From: Anarhynchus alexandrinus | Lineage: Eukaryota > Chordata > Aves > Charadriiformes > Charadriidae | Length of the DNA stretch: 64,000 nucleotides | Assembly (NCBI GenBank): GCA_008711295.1 | Contig: VUYV01000296.1 | Coordinates: 403,751 to 467,750 of the forward strand | Reading direction: 5' to 3' | In this document: positions 10,511 to 25,530 of the stretch, in pieces | How positions within the stretch are numbered: position 1 is the stretch's first letter | How the letters are laid out: each line of letters opens with the position of its first letter | Program-made: the position numbers and the translations under genes | The notes under the pieces: generated by a model | Seen by the model: the letters and a program-made list of their open reading frames with translations, nothing else | Database searches by the model: none | What the model was told of the DNA's origin: nothing

Positions 10511-13500
10511 CAGGCAATGAGTTAATCAAGAAATATATTAAATGGCTCCCATGCTGCTTCGTTATTACTCTGTAGAGTGTCTGTCAGATTGTGTACTTTA
10601 ACAAAAAATAAAATGAAATCTGACAAATAGATGTTTTTGCAGGTGAAGTTAATTCCAGGTTCTTAACGAAGAACCTCTTTTCACCTCTATTTTTTGAAGT
10701 GAATACGTGCTTTTAAGTGCTGTGTTGAAAAAGAACGTGAATCCTTTAGTCTGAAAAATGCATTTAAACATGTGCCTCTCCAGTCTGCACTTTTCCTATT
10801 TTGTCAAATGTTTGCTTTCAGTGAATATTGATTATTTTCTACTTTCAAGTAGATGTTTTTAACATCTTTAAACTTTTACATAATTAATAACTTGCTAAAA
10901 TATAAAATTTATTTTTAATGTTAGCAAATTAGCTTCAAGGAAATTAAAATGCTAATCTTTTTCACTCTCGGGATGCTCCAAACCTTGCAAAGAGAAAAAA
11001 CAAACTCAACACCCCTTAACTGTAGTGTGTGGACTATTTATATGTCAGGTAGACACATTTTGTGCCCAGGATGGTTAGAGGCATCCATTTCATATCCATC
11101 GTGAAATTATCAGTTATGCTGGAAAAATCCATGTTTAGAGGAAATAGAGCTAATAAAGTGAACTCACTTAAAGTTGCATAAACCCATAAACCAACTGAAT
11201 TATATCTGTAGGCAAACTTATCCCAGAGCTACTGGACAGGTGAGCGTGTGCACTTTTCCTGCTATTGTAAGCACTACCAAATTTAATAAAACTTTCTACC
11301 AAACTGTGACCTTCATGTATTAACTTAATTAAAGCAGTATCATGGCTAGTACCCAAAGTGTTAACCTGTAGGAGGTAGTTATTGAAATCCATTATCTGTG
11401 GAGTCAGTATTAGTGGTCAGCAGCAGCAGAAGTAAAACTGCAAGTAAGACCCTCCCTTGGGTGCTGTGAGCTCAGCAGGTTAAACTGTCAAAGCTTCTTA
11501 AAGGACGGATAGCTAAACCCCCTGGAGTTATAGGTAAACCAATCATTTGCTGTCAGCAGGAAATATGACTTTATTTAGCAGGTTGGAGGAGGGGAAAAAC
11601 ACCCCAAACCTAAATGCTAACAGGAAAGAGGATTTAGAAGGAACTGTGGTATGAGCGTGTGTGTTGCTGTGCTATGCAGATTGCCTGCAATTTGGAAACA
11701 TTTTCTTAATTCTAGGCTTTTTTAAAACAAGAATCTATTTACATAAAAGTTTACTCCAATATCTTATAAAACTGTACACGAGGCTGAGCTAATCTGTTAG
11801 TCTTGTGAATATTACCTGTATATTAGGTGAAGAATGCAAGACTTTGTGCCTTTCTTAAAAATGGGAACAGTTCTCACCTTACAGAAATGGGTTGTTTGTT
11901 TCTTTGTGTTGTGCAGGTGTTGCCTGTATAGAATGTCTTCATAGAATTATCTTTTTACTGCACTAACTGTCTTTAACACTGATCAAGTGCATTATATTTA
12001 AGAACTAAATATATACTTACTAGAATTTATAGGCCATGAGTATTTATGATACTGTAACTGAACTAGTCTGATAGTAATACTTCCAATATTTTCTAGTTTT
12101 TGAGTTAGTCTTCAAAGGTGAAGATCAGGAGGGCTTTACTTTGTACTTCTCAAATTCTTTCCTCCAAAAAGAAAATCCCAGAAGTGATAGCTTGTTATGG
12201 AAGTATGTGAAGTAGGTGTGGGAGAAGACCTGACTTTTTTTTTTCTCTAGTCTCTAGTTTGTTTTTTTTTATTGGAACAGGAACTGTGCTTAAACCCATG
12301 GTGGGTGGAACTTGTTAGTGGCTTGTGAAGGATGCTCTTTTGATATATCAAGACCTGTTTCCTCAATACCATGCACTGTTTTTAGACTAAATCTGCTTGA
12401 TGTGCTAAAATAATATTGCTGAAATAAAATTAATGGGATACAGTAGAGAGTAAGATTCTGCTTGTTATTTGTGAATTACCTTCAGATGGAAAAGTGTGTA
12501 TCATAGGAAATCAGCTGCGAGGTGGAAATGTTATCAGGGAAAATACTCAATAACCTAAAAAACAAATTAAGGATTTTCCTGGGGACAGGCTGAAACAGTC
12601 TTTACAATTCGAGATGTAACTATGGCAGAAGTCTTTGAGGGATGAGAAATACTTTTGGCTGTAGGAAAAAAACAACCAACTGGTTGAAAGTATTTTTGCC
12701 AGATGATCTGGAGAAGGGTGGGACCACATGAAGTCTAGCATCAGCATCTAGTGGTTGAATTGTCCAGTGCTGGTATTAGCTATGTGAAAAATTTATTTGG
12801 ACAGTACAGGTTTACTTGTCTATTCCTACCCATTTGTTAGACTGTGCACAGTCCTTACAGATTTGGTAAGCCAGCTGGTTGTCTGTATAACCATTTTCAA
12901 GAGTATGGATGTACTGTGTAACAGCAGGTATGTACTTCACTTATCTATGGTTAATATGTTCAGTATTGTAGAATATAAATGTATAAATTATATTTAAGGA
13001 TGGAACAGTGTTCTGTGTTTCTGTGTGTCATAGTACAGTGATCTAATGAATAATGTTAAATACCTTTTAAAAATCATTACATCATAAGATGAAACTGAGA
13101 AATAAATACGTTTTCTGCCTTCTTTCTTCTGCCCTGTTTAAGACTTTCTGTGCAGCAAAAATAGTTTTGCACTGCAGTCAACTTTGGAATTCTTCATCCG
13201 GTAACTTAGTTCTGCTGATCTGTTTTTTATTTTTTTTTCTTTGGTGGTATTTGGCTCTGGCTGTTACCTAGTTTGATCCTCCATTACAGAATACATTTTT
13301 TTTCCCCACGTAATTCTTTTATGTTGGGGGTCTTTGGGGTCCTCTGTGATCAACCTTATCTAGTGCTATGCAAAATCTGCTTAAACTTTCTTTGAATACA
13401 GAGTTTCAAATACTGACAGGCTCTGTTATCAACCCTTTTTTTTAATGAAGTTAGGGCTAGCAGTTCATGGTGTGTTGACTGTTTTATAACAAATGCTGCT

Positions 13501-14217
13501 CTGTACTTTCTTACTACATTTGTTGTACAGGACCAAGTGGCTGTCAAGCAGACAGCATGGAAGTGATTACACTTCTGGAATGGGAAGGGATGATTTCTTG
13601 CTAAAAATAGTATTTTTTAAAAAAGGTAAGCATATTCTGCAAAGTTACTTAACAAGTAGATTTCATGGGGCTTCTGGCTTCCTGTGTTCTGTGAGTTCCT
13701 ACAGCAAGCACACTTTGTGCTTTTTCTCCATTACACTGTTTTTATAGTGTTTATTTTGAGATCTGCCTCTTAGAATCTCAAAGCTGACTTGTCTTTCAAA
13801 ATAAGACACTTGAGGGTGGAAAACTTAGAATGGGTTTTGTATAGAGGACTATCTTCTTCAAAGTTGTCCTATAATGTAACAGATATTTTTAATACACTGT
13901 CAGAACACTAATTTTCTTGTAGAACTAACGATTTTATTGAAAAACTAACAAAGCATAATTAAGAAATCTGAATATTCACATTAGTGGAATTTTGAAGGAA
14001 AATCATCTACTTTTGTGGATGTTATGTAATAAAGTGAATATTTAATTAGGCATTTGTAAGTATTAAAGATTCCATTCCTCTTAAAATATAATGTTATGCT
14101 GGGCATGATGATAACTTTGCGGTTTCATGTCTGAATGGTTGTGGTTTATTATAGGTACTGCTTTAGTACTTAACCTTAGTGGAAAAACCCCACTCACTGG
14201 GTGCCTAAAAGTGGTTA

Positions 14218-14290
14218 AGGGGTGTGTGTATGTGCATATATATACACATACATATGTGTCATAGAAAATATATGTGTACGTATAGATCAC
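14218..14290. repeat. Imperfect TG/TA/CA alternating purine-pyrimidine tract
   Basis: About 70 bp of mixed gtgtgtgta, tatatatacacatacata and tatgtgtacgtata words form an imperfect alternating purine-pyrimidine microsatellite. Confidence 0.8.
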
Positions 14291-17200
14291 ATAGACATAA
14301 GGAAAATTTTCTGTGTTTTAGGAAATCTGCACTGATAGCTTCTTATACTTAAGGTATTCTGAATTCACCCACAACCTGTTATTTTGGGAATTTTCTTCTA
14401 TGAAATATTTGATGTTTTAGATCTTGTTTCATATTATGTCTAAATTTCTGTAAGTCCAAAATATTTCTGAAAGGACTGTTTGTGCTGTCCTGTCCCCTCT
14501 CATTCATTGTATTGGATCCAACGATGGTGTGGCTTGGGAGGTGATTTAACTTGCTGATCTGAGAGAAGGTTAATTTCCCCTCCCCTCAGATTACTTTTCC
14601 ACTGGGTCTGTTTAGTTTATTGATCTGTCTCAGCAGTGTTGTAATTCCTAGAGCTGAATGTGGAAGAGAATTAGGGGTGTGATCATCCTTTGAGTGGCAA
14701 CTTGTATTTGCATAAAATGAGGCTTATTGTGAAACTTCATTCATGTCTCAATATAGGGTTCATTTTGCGTCAGAAGTTAGTCCACATTGGAAAGAACTTA
14801 ATTTACTGTAGGGTCTCTATCTTTCATTTCTGATTTTTATGTTAGTTCTCCAGCTACTGCTCCAAAATATATTACCATACTTCCCCTCTCATCTTTCTTT
14901 TAAATACTGTTGCGTAGTTGAAATGCCAGGTAGCTGTGAATTCACCTTGCTGTTGCTGTGGGCTGTCCTCGCAACCCTGGAACTGGTTTCAGGCATCCCT
15001 GACTTTGTTACTGTCTTTGGATGCTGGAAGCAATTTCTGCAGTCCCTCCATCTGTAGGCAGGCAGGTTTGGAGATTAGATGGGAACCTCATCCGAATGGT
15101 TGTGTACCATGTTCATCCATCTGAAAGAGGAACTCTGTCTGAATTAAGCTGAAAATGCTAGATAGGAGCATGCTACCAATGCTTATTGTGTGTTGCTTTG
15201 TAACGTGGCTGACTTTAAGCTACCTTTTCTGAATCTTCTGGGATATCTAGCTCAATTAAGAGCTAAACCTCTACTATATGAAGTTCTGTAGTTGTTGGCT
15301 ACCCTTGCTACCACCTGGTACTATTTTCTAGACCTGCCTAACTACTAGTTTTCCCATCTCCCACGTCTTACCCATTTTAAAAAACAAACCAAAGAAACAT
15401 GCATCAAATGCATTCCATGGTAAGCTTGTTTTGGGAGAGGCAGGAAAAAGAAACAGCGTGAGAAAGATCTGTCCTATTGCTTTGCTAATGTGCTTAGAAA
15501 GCTGAGATTCCATTAGGGAAAGGCTGACATGTGGGTACAGATGTGTTTGAAATGCAGAGAGGCTACTAAAAACACTGTAGGGCACTACTGTTTTGTTAAC
15601 ATCACAAAAACCTTAATTCTTTTTTTCTAAAACACTTAAGGCTCACAACCACATACACTGCAAAGATGAAACTCTGGTGTCCACATAGAGCATGGTGGAC
15701 TGCTCTAAATATGATGAATTACTCAACTCTTAGAACAGATGGAGACTCTTGCTTTGGTAAACAGACTTATTAAGTATCTTCCCAAGTTCAAGTAAAATTT
15801 TCCCATTTCTCCTGGAGACTCACTCTAGATAATGTACTCCAAAGTAAAATAGTCTGCAGAGGTATGAGTGCAGTTGCTGGCTTGCAGACTGTTTCTTCAC
15901 AACACCCCCTAAATCAGCAAAGGTTATTTTGAGTGGCTGTGCTGCCTCTAACCTTCACTTGGGTGAAAAACTTGGTAGCTGCCCCACCCTATCAAAGGGA
16001 GCCATGCGTGGAGGGAGACCAGGGGATGCTTTTCCCTCAAGATTGTGAGAAGTGTGTTGCTATTGATGCAATGAGTTGGAGTTGAAGAATGGGACACTGT
16101 GGTGGTTCCCTCCTGGTTCCTCTACCTCTGTTAATCCTGCAGTTCATCCAAAGGTAGATTAGTGTACAAGATGACTATTGATCTACCTTTTCCACTTTTA
16201 CTTTTTCAGTTATTCTACCAAAGATTGATTGATTGTTCCTGGTTGGTGTTGACTAAAACATGTGGAAGGTTGTGATACAAAACAACTCTCTGCTAAAATT
16301 TCAATAGCAAATGAATCGCTCTTATTGGCTATTAACTGTGACAGACCAGCTTTTTTTGTCTTCTAGAGCTTTAAGCAGGTTTTCACCTCAAAAAGAAAAG
16401 CTGCTTGAACTTGAAAAGAAGTTAAGCAACCTTTTTATTTGTACTTGTTGGCCATCTGCAGATAGACTTGATAAGCTAAAGAAGTCTTGTTATAAGAACA
16501 GTTGAGTTCTGAATAGAAGCCTGTAGAGACAAGCTTTCCTAGAAAAGGTTCAATAAAACATACTATAGAGGCAAACACCATACCTTCAATTTTCAACGTA
16601 CGGCCAAAAAAGCTATCACCCTGTTTTAGTCAGCCTAATTATATGGTCTTCCCAATGTTCAGGTACTCAGATCTGGCTAAACTTCAGTTCTATCATCTTA
16701 AGCTTGTATGAGGCACTAAGTTAGTAGTTACTGGTCTTTTCTATTTTGGAGGGTAAAACACAGTAAGTACTTCCAATAAAATTCTGATGGAGAAGCCTTC
16801 TTTCCCGTCAGTATTCTAGAAGGTGCCTCACTGGTAAGTTATCTGCCAAAGGGTAAGCATATAAGAAAAGGCTTTAGGAGCCAAAGCCATTCTGGAAGAT
16901 TGTCCTCTAGATTCTTACCTGTAACGTCTGCAGGACTCTGGAGGTGTTTCCTTGCTTGCCCCAGCAAACAGAACTCAGTTTCAGAATGTTGCTGTGTGAC
17001 AGCCTTAGCATGGTCTGTTTTTCACGGTACTAGTGATCGGGCCTCTAGATACAATGGGGGGAGGGGGTCTTTCCTGTTGATGGGGTTGAGGAAAATTATG
17101 TGTCTTTTTAACAGCCAACGAAGTTCCAGAGATTTGTTTATGGGAGAGAGAATTTTGAGATTACTTTTTCCTTTTTAAGGTTACAAAAATAAATTCATGT

Positions 17201-17454
17201 TTAAGTGAGAATGCGAACAGATGAAAATCTTTGTTGAAAAGTGCATTGTCTTAGTCTTGGTTGGAAATACAGTCTTCCTTGCCTGGTTGTTATTTCTTTT
17301 CTTTTCAAGACTGTTCAGTTCAACCTGGATTCTTCAGTTTTAGTTGAAATCTGGATTTTTGAGGCCACTAGTTAGTGAGGCTATTGCTGTTTTCAAGTTT
17401 CAACTGGTTGGCAAACTGAAGGGCAGTAGGGGGGAGTAGAGGAAAGGATGCTAA

Positions 17455-17472
17455 TTTTTTTTTTTTTTTTTT
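17455..17472. repeat. Poly-T run (18 T)
   Basis: Uninterrupted homopolymer following a purine-rich stretch. Confidence 0.85.
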
Positions 17473-18070
17473 CTTGGCTGGTGTCTGCTAACCCAGGATC
17501 TAATCCTGTGGATGCTAATGGATGGGCTATTTTGAGAGTCATTGTAGACTTGGAGGTGACTGTAAGTAAATATCCTTCACCAAGCCAAATGTTTGAAGGC
17601 CGCTGAAGAATTATTTTACCTTAGTCCTCACATAACTATTTGAGGCCATCAAATTAAAACAGTGTAAGTTTTAAAATGGGCTTGCAGAGAAATCTACTTA
17701 TGCTGACTCCGTAGGTTGACTTGTTTATTTGCATAAATTCTTATTTAGGTTTTTGAAATGCTGAATAAAAACAAATGTAGAAAATATGGGATAGTTATGC
17801 TATTTATGGCTTTCACAGTTCTGCTTTTCATGTGGTTTAGAAATGTTTCCATTATTTCATTTTAGGGTTAAATGCTGTAATAGTGTGGCAGTATTTCTTT
17901 GTAGATAGCACTTTAAAGGCTGTATGAATACCGCATGCTCACTATGTGCACAGATTTATTGTATTATTGGTGTGTATATTTTAGTGTGAAGCTGCTAAAG
18001 ACACTGAGGTCAGATGAAAGATACGTTTTTGGCAAAGCAGTAAATTTGAGCCTCTTTTGCAGTCATTTGA

Positions 18071-18085
18071 TTTTTTTTTTTTTTT
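18071..18085. repeat. Poly-T run (15 T)
   Basis: Uninterrupted homopolymer in intron. Confidence 0.85.
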
Positions 18086-19439
18086 AATTCAAGCAAGACT
18101 GGTCAATGCCACAAGCTTTTTGTTCTGTTTCATCTGTCCCTTTTGGCAGTGGTGCTGGCAAGATTTGATGTGGTTGGTTTTTTAGCTACCTTACAAAGGA
18201 TTTACTCATTAGCCCTATTTTATGGGTTGAGCTAATTGTGATTTGTCTTGCTGAGCGGTATTATGCAGTTTGGGCCAATTAAGTGAATCTACTTGCACCA
18301 ACGGATGTTGTTCCAATGTGTAATATTGATTTGAGCTATAAAAGGAGAATGACTTGTTTGATTAGATTTCTTTGTCTAAACAATACTTGAGTTTTTATCT
18401 AGTGTACCAAACAGAAGTGTTCTCTTCATGGAGGTTTAATTTCTTCGTAGGTTTGATTAACACTGTATATGCAGATATAAGTTTCCCTATATATAAATTC
18501 TGAAACAGTACAGAAGAGCTGGGGGAAAATGCATCTTGCAGCTCGGTATAGGTGTCCCTGCTGCATGAATATCAACTTGTGTTGAGACCGGGGGATGTGG
18601 AGGGTGACCTACTCTGAAAAACTAGGACACGGGGGAATCCCAGACATTTACCTCCTCAGAGATGGAGGACTGGGGGGAGTGAGTGTGTGTATGTGTTAAT
18701 TAGGCATTTACACTAAAGTAAATGGCATCTGTCACATGATAAACATCAGAAACTGCTGAAGTATGTAAAATCATCTGTGGAAACTACATGAGTGATACTA
18801 AGCACTCCGTTAAGAAACGCATGTAGATGTATTTTTTTGTTCCTTTGTTGGCTGTCATGACACACAGCCTTTACTTTTTTGGAATTAGTAGATGAGAATC
18901 ACTATAAAAATAATTTTTTTTTTTAAATTGGGGAGAAAAGCACTCCTGTCATGAATCAGATCTATAAGAAGGTAATAACCTCTGAAGTCACTGAATAATT
19001 ATAATGCTAGGGATATGTAAATTATTCTAGTGTCTTTGATTGTTTTATAGATTGCATATGCACTGAAAATTAGTGTTTTAGTTCTTTGCCTTAAAATAAT
19101 TTTTCCTACATTCATGCATTCTGTTTCCATACTAGGAAAACTTTTCTGTGTTTAAATGTTGAGGGGCATTTCAATGTAAATATGACTAGTTGAAATCTGT
19201 ATTACAAACAAGCAATCTGCAGCAGCTGAATGGCTCCTGGAGAAGGTTACCTTGATTCTACGCTGTTAAACAGAGCATCTCTAGGAGTGTTACATATATT
19301 TTGGGTAGTAAGCTATTCATTTTGATATCTCAAAACGATTATTATTTGATATACAGGTTTGATTAAGGGGATAATTCAGTAAATTCAGAGTATGGCTGGG
19401 CAAGAGAGCATGCTGCTGTCAAATGTGTACATGTGCTAC

Positions 19440-19930
19440 CCTTCAGGGTAAAGGAGAGCTAACATAATCTAGGTAATTTGGGCACTTACGAGCTTTGATT
19501 TAGCGCAGCCCTGCTAAATCGGGTTATCTCCTACAAAGCGGATATTGAGTATTTTTGTGGTGCTTATATCCAAAATTTTGGGTTATGGGTGTATTTCTCT
19601 TCTGGGATATGATGCCAAACCCTGGCACCAAACATGGTTTATAAAGCCTCCTGAAATACTGAAACATAATGTAGAAAAAAGATTTCCAAATCCAATCGCT
19701 GCTGCTGTTACTACCCCTTATGGCACTCTCCACCCTCAGAGCTGCTGCAGCCTGGAGCGGTGCTTGGAACCAGTCCAGGCCGAAAATGGCTGGCTAATCA
19801 GCCTTGATGGACTCCTCGCTTTACGTGCCTATTTGCTGGAAACATGGTGAAGAAACACACAAAGCTGTTCCTGTGTAAAGATCTGGCAGGATTTACTGGT
19901 TTAGGTGCCTTGCCGTGAAGGTGGCTCCTG
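19440..19930. promoter_or_regulatory. Candidate conserved non-coding element D, CpG-retaining
   Basis: Nearly 500 bp of complex sequence keep many CpGs in an AT-rich intron (tagcgcag, aaatcggg, aaagcgga, caatcgctgc, ggagcggtg, ggccgaaa, cctcgctttacgtgcc, gccgtgaag). A 101-codon + strand frame (19545-19850) has no recognisable domain, and the opposite strand is open for 69 codons. A conserved non-coding element, an untranslated exon or an old retrocopy are all possible. Confidence 0.35.
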
Positions 19931-21385
19931 GACCTAAACTAGCTTTGGAAACAGGTGGCCATTTTTGTGTGGTTTGTTCTGAATTAATAAGCTTGTTCTT
20001 GTATCTGTGTGTGGTAATGAAGAGTTGTGCAATAAAATCATTGCTGTACATCAGATTGTGTCCAGTTGTCTTTGTACCTGAATCCAAAAGTAGTTACACT
20101 ATTTTAAGAGTATTCATTCTAACGTTCTGCTAGGACTCCTTGTTAAAGCCAGAGTATTATTAGTAGCTTATTTGTCTTAGGTGCAGAGCTGAGGAGGTTG
20201 TTATGGGCTGAGTGGGTATTTGTTACTGCTTTGGGTTACCTATACAGGATTTGGATGACTGAATTTAGTCTGTAGTTTGTGAATTAAGTGGAGGTTCTGT
20301 AAAATGATGATTCAGTAGGTTTTGGTGAATGTCTTGTCTTAATTCTGTTGTTGCTGCAATATAATTAGCCCTTACGAAATATACTACTTCAAATATACAA
20401 CTTTAACAGAAATTAAACTCCTTTTACACAAATGAAATGTGTAGTTTCGTGATTTCTAGTTGTTTGTATTCTCTAACAGGTCCTTGTAGCTGCTTGAAAT
20501 GTATCTTTTGAGGCACAGGTAGCCCAATATGATTAAAACTTGCTGTATAAACCATTTAGCACTTAAAGGTTTGTCTGCTTTTCCAGCCTTTGTTGTTATC
20601 CATTCATGCTTGAGCTTGCAGGGTCAATTCTAATATTTATGAAGGAATTGCATTTCTTCCAGAACCTCCTGGGACTTGCTTCTTTGTTTTGTTGACATTG
20701 TTTTTGTAAATGAAAACAGTAAAGGGAGAAATGGCACTTCTGAAGTTTTAGCTGTAGTAAGTTTAGGGACAAGTTTTGAATACCTAGGATTGTGTTATTT
20801 GAGTCAAGCTTTTAAGCAACCCTTGAATTTGAAAATAAATATATATGAAACTTGTAGTGCTTGAGGAAAGGGAGTTGCTGGATTCTTTGGACTGTCTAGA
20901 AATACTGCATCATAAGTCAGTTGCTGCAGAGGAAAAGGTTTACTGCATTGTAATGTGGATTATGTACCGCTTGGTAGTATAGATTCAAATGATGGCTTTT
21001 GTTGTTGTAATGTTTGCTAGCAATTATGGCTAGTGTAATTATATTTCCATAGACTATACTGTAAATTCTGTAGTGTATTTGTGTTACGGTATTTGGAGTG
21101 TTCTTCATGAGCTACACTGCATTTGTGAAAGAAATTAAATGTTAAGAGAGGGGAATTGTTATCATGAAATGCTAAGAGGAGGTATTTTTAATTCCGGATT
21201 ATATGTGGATTGGTTTAATAATTTATAAAAAAAAAAGTAGATATGAGTAGGTTCTGTAGACTGAAGAGCTGTCACCGGAACATAAAAATCTGGAGGTTTT
21301 GGACTAATGGGGAAGAATGGTGACTTCTTTCTTGCCCTTGAGATACTTGCTTGGTGCTCTGTGACAGTATATCAGGTAATGTGAA

Positions 21386-21484
21386 TGTGATGTGGCTACT
21401 GTTTTGCTGTATCCATGTGTGGTATATTAGAGTGTATGATATGAGTGCTGTTTTGTTATATCCATGTGTGGTATATTAGGGTGA
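21386..21484. repeat. 49-bp tandem duplication, two diverged copies
   Basis: The block ctgttttgctgtatccatg... at 21399 recurs at 21448 with an offset of 49 bp. The core atccatgtgtggtatattag is identical in both copies (21411 and 21460) and the flanks carry a few substitutions. Confidence 0.85.
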
Positions 21485-23100
21485 ATGCAAGGCTGAACTG
21501 GCACTGAACTAGAGAAGGCACTATCAACTTGCAGAAAGGTAAATAAGGAGAAATGGATTTGCCAGATTACAAGGGAATGCGGGAAGGGAAGAGTCAAAAC
21601 TCCAAAGAGTTGAAGTAACAATGAAACATTTAAGAAGGGGGTGGGGGGAATAGTGGAGGGGAAAGTGCTGAAGACTGTTTATATCTATAAAACTAATGGT
21701 CTTGCAGTATCTTCTATGGCTACTTTTGGTACTAGTAAGACTCAGTGTGAGAAGCGTGTGGGGTGTGGGGGTTTTACTCTTGATACCTAAAAATAGCTAG
21801 CTATCTTAAGTTAGTCCTTTCCTATAAGGAAGCTTTTGGTTTTGTAAAACATACATGCTTAACTGTGCTTAAGCTTAAATAGCTTTGTTTAGACATGTAA
21901 ACAATGTTGGAATTCAAAACATCAACTTTCAGCATATAAATCAATCATGCAAATAAGGTTTTCCAAGGGCTGTGCAGTTTGTTGTACTTAAGTGCTCCAG
22001 GAAGGATGACAGACAGGCTAATCTTGATAGCATTTGATCAGAATAGATTACTGACTTAAGTTGCTGAGGTGTACTTACTAAAAAGCATTAAAATCCTGCT
22101 GCATGATTGTCTGTGCTAGTGCTTAGGGTTGGGTTTTTTTGGTTTTACTTTGTTTTTAATGTGAGGCTAATGCTGTGGTGGTAAAATAAAGCAATTATGA
22201 CTATACAGAAGCAGTAATTCAAATGTGAAATGCGTGGTGATTCCAGGAGGTTATGTGCACTCTCAGATACTCAAGTATACAGCAAATTTAGAAGCTATCT
22301 AAGAGATGCCCCCAGAAAGGAACTTGGAACTAAGTGGCGAGTTAATTTTCCTTCCTGGTGGTAGGACTAACTTTTGCAAAGTTCAGAAAAATGTCAGGAA
22401 AAAATTAAGAAAAAAGTAAAATGCTTAGTGACTCCTGTGCTTGTTGTACATGTTTGTTGTACTTAACCTGAATATTTGTTTCTCACTGTATTATTCAAAA
22501 TACTGTTTGACTACTGTTTGCCACTGTTGCTAGATGATTTTTTTTTCTGGCCTTGTTTCTTCTGAATAAGCCAATAGTATATGCAGGCTACAGTACTTCT
22601 AACTGTAGCTTGTCATACTTGACAGCCTTCATGCTACTTGCAAATAATACCTTCTCACAAAGAAGAAAATTCCATGTTCATAAATGAAAAATACTCTAAA
22701 TTTCACATATGTGACTACTCATATTCTAAAAGAACACCCATTTTAAACAATGTATTCTCAGTTTCAAATGCTGAAGACGATATCAAGTATTTAATAAAAA
22801 TAACATTTAAAATTGGTAAGCATTGGAAATGTCAAACTGTCAGTATAAATAAGTTTTACTGACACATAGTTAATATAACCTTACATAGTTTAAGCAATGG
22901 CGTGCCTTCTTAAATACATACTGAAGGGGAGCTTAGAAAAGAAGAGCAGAATGAAGAAAAATGGATTGTTTTGTTTCTTGGGTCTGCGTGGGTCTTTAAA
23001 GGAAAAGTATTTTGAACTCTGAAAACATGTTAAGGACCAATCTAATTAAACTTTTGTAACTTTCTCTTCAAGGTAAGTGTGCATATGAGTTGTAGGATAG

Positions 23101-23138
23101 ACTTCTAACTTCAAATCTAACTTCTAATTTCAAACCTA
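23101..23138. repeat. 19-bp tandem duplication, two copies
   Basis: acttctaacttcaaatcta (23101-23119) is followed directly by acttctaatttcaaaccta (23120-23138), with two mismatches. Confidence 0.85.
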
Positions 23139-23800
23139 GCTATTTTATTATTCCTGATCAAATGTTGGAAATGTTTGTCCCTCTTGCATAGTTCAGATTT
23201 GACTAAAAAATGTTTGGCAAATGCATATAAATGAGGATACAATGGATTAAGAATCAAACACGAGCCTGCTTAAATAATTCTCAAGATTTTCTGGTTCACG
23301 TGTAGTGATATTGAACTCTTTAGTCATAGGCTTTAATTTGTGCATGGTGCTGACCTGATGCTGTGCAGGGACACTCACTGCATCCCTTCATTCAATTCAC
23401 TCTAATTATCCCCAACTTCCTGGGGAGCCTGCTTAGAACTGGTCATGAATGTTTGTTATTAAGTATTAAGATATTAGACTACCCTGGTTACATGTAACAA
23501 AGTAGTTTTTAGTCTGAATTTACATATAGATGATCAGTATAGGAAGCTGAAATTATATTTGTCATGATTTTATTTAATCAAATTCAAAATAATATATTGG
23601 AATAATAAAACATTTTGACAGTGACTTAAGCTCGGAGTTAAATGAAATGAGATTTAATGTTATTGTGTGAGTTCTTGTATGTCAGTGTTGGTAATTTCGG
23701 TGTGTATTTTAGAGTGTTTATGGTATGTAAATTATCTTTGAAACAATCAGATTTGTGTGCATGTTTCAGGGTGATAGTAATTATTTTTGCTGGGAGCATC

Positions 23801-25476
<1,676 letters not shown>

Positions 25477-25530
25477 GTACACCCAGGATATGGATTTCTT
25501 TCAGAAAATAAAGAATTTGCTAGGCGTTTG
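25477..25530 (+). CDS. PCCA: PCCA coding exon (probably exon 6): HPGYGFLSEN motif
   Basis: A 54-nt exon, phase 0 at both ends, encodes 18 residues: VHPGYGFLSENKEFARRL. HPGYGFLSEN is one of the most conserved motifs of the biotin carboxylase N-terminal subdomain and is shared by bacterial AccC, pyruvate carboxylase, MCC alpha and PCC alpha. The exon follows the previous one directly in the protein (RAQA|VHPG) and continues into the next (ARRL|ASEG). The acceptor is an unusually long pyrimidine tract, about 16 T then 7 C, ending aag. The donor is a strong gtaagt at 25531. The size divides by three, so skipping would delete 18 residues in frame and remove the motif, presumably destroying activity. 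At 54 nt it is too short to be found by open-frame length and was found by reading through the pyrimidine tract. The human residue recalled at ARxL is Cys; here it is Arg. Confidence 0.97.
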
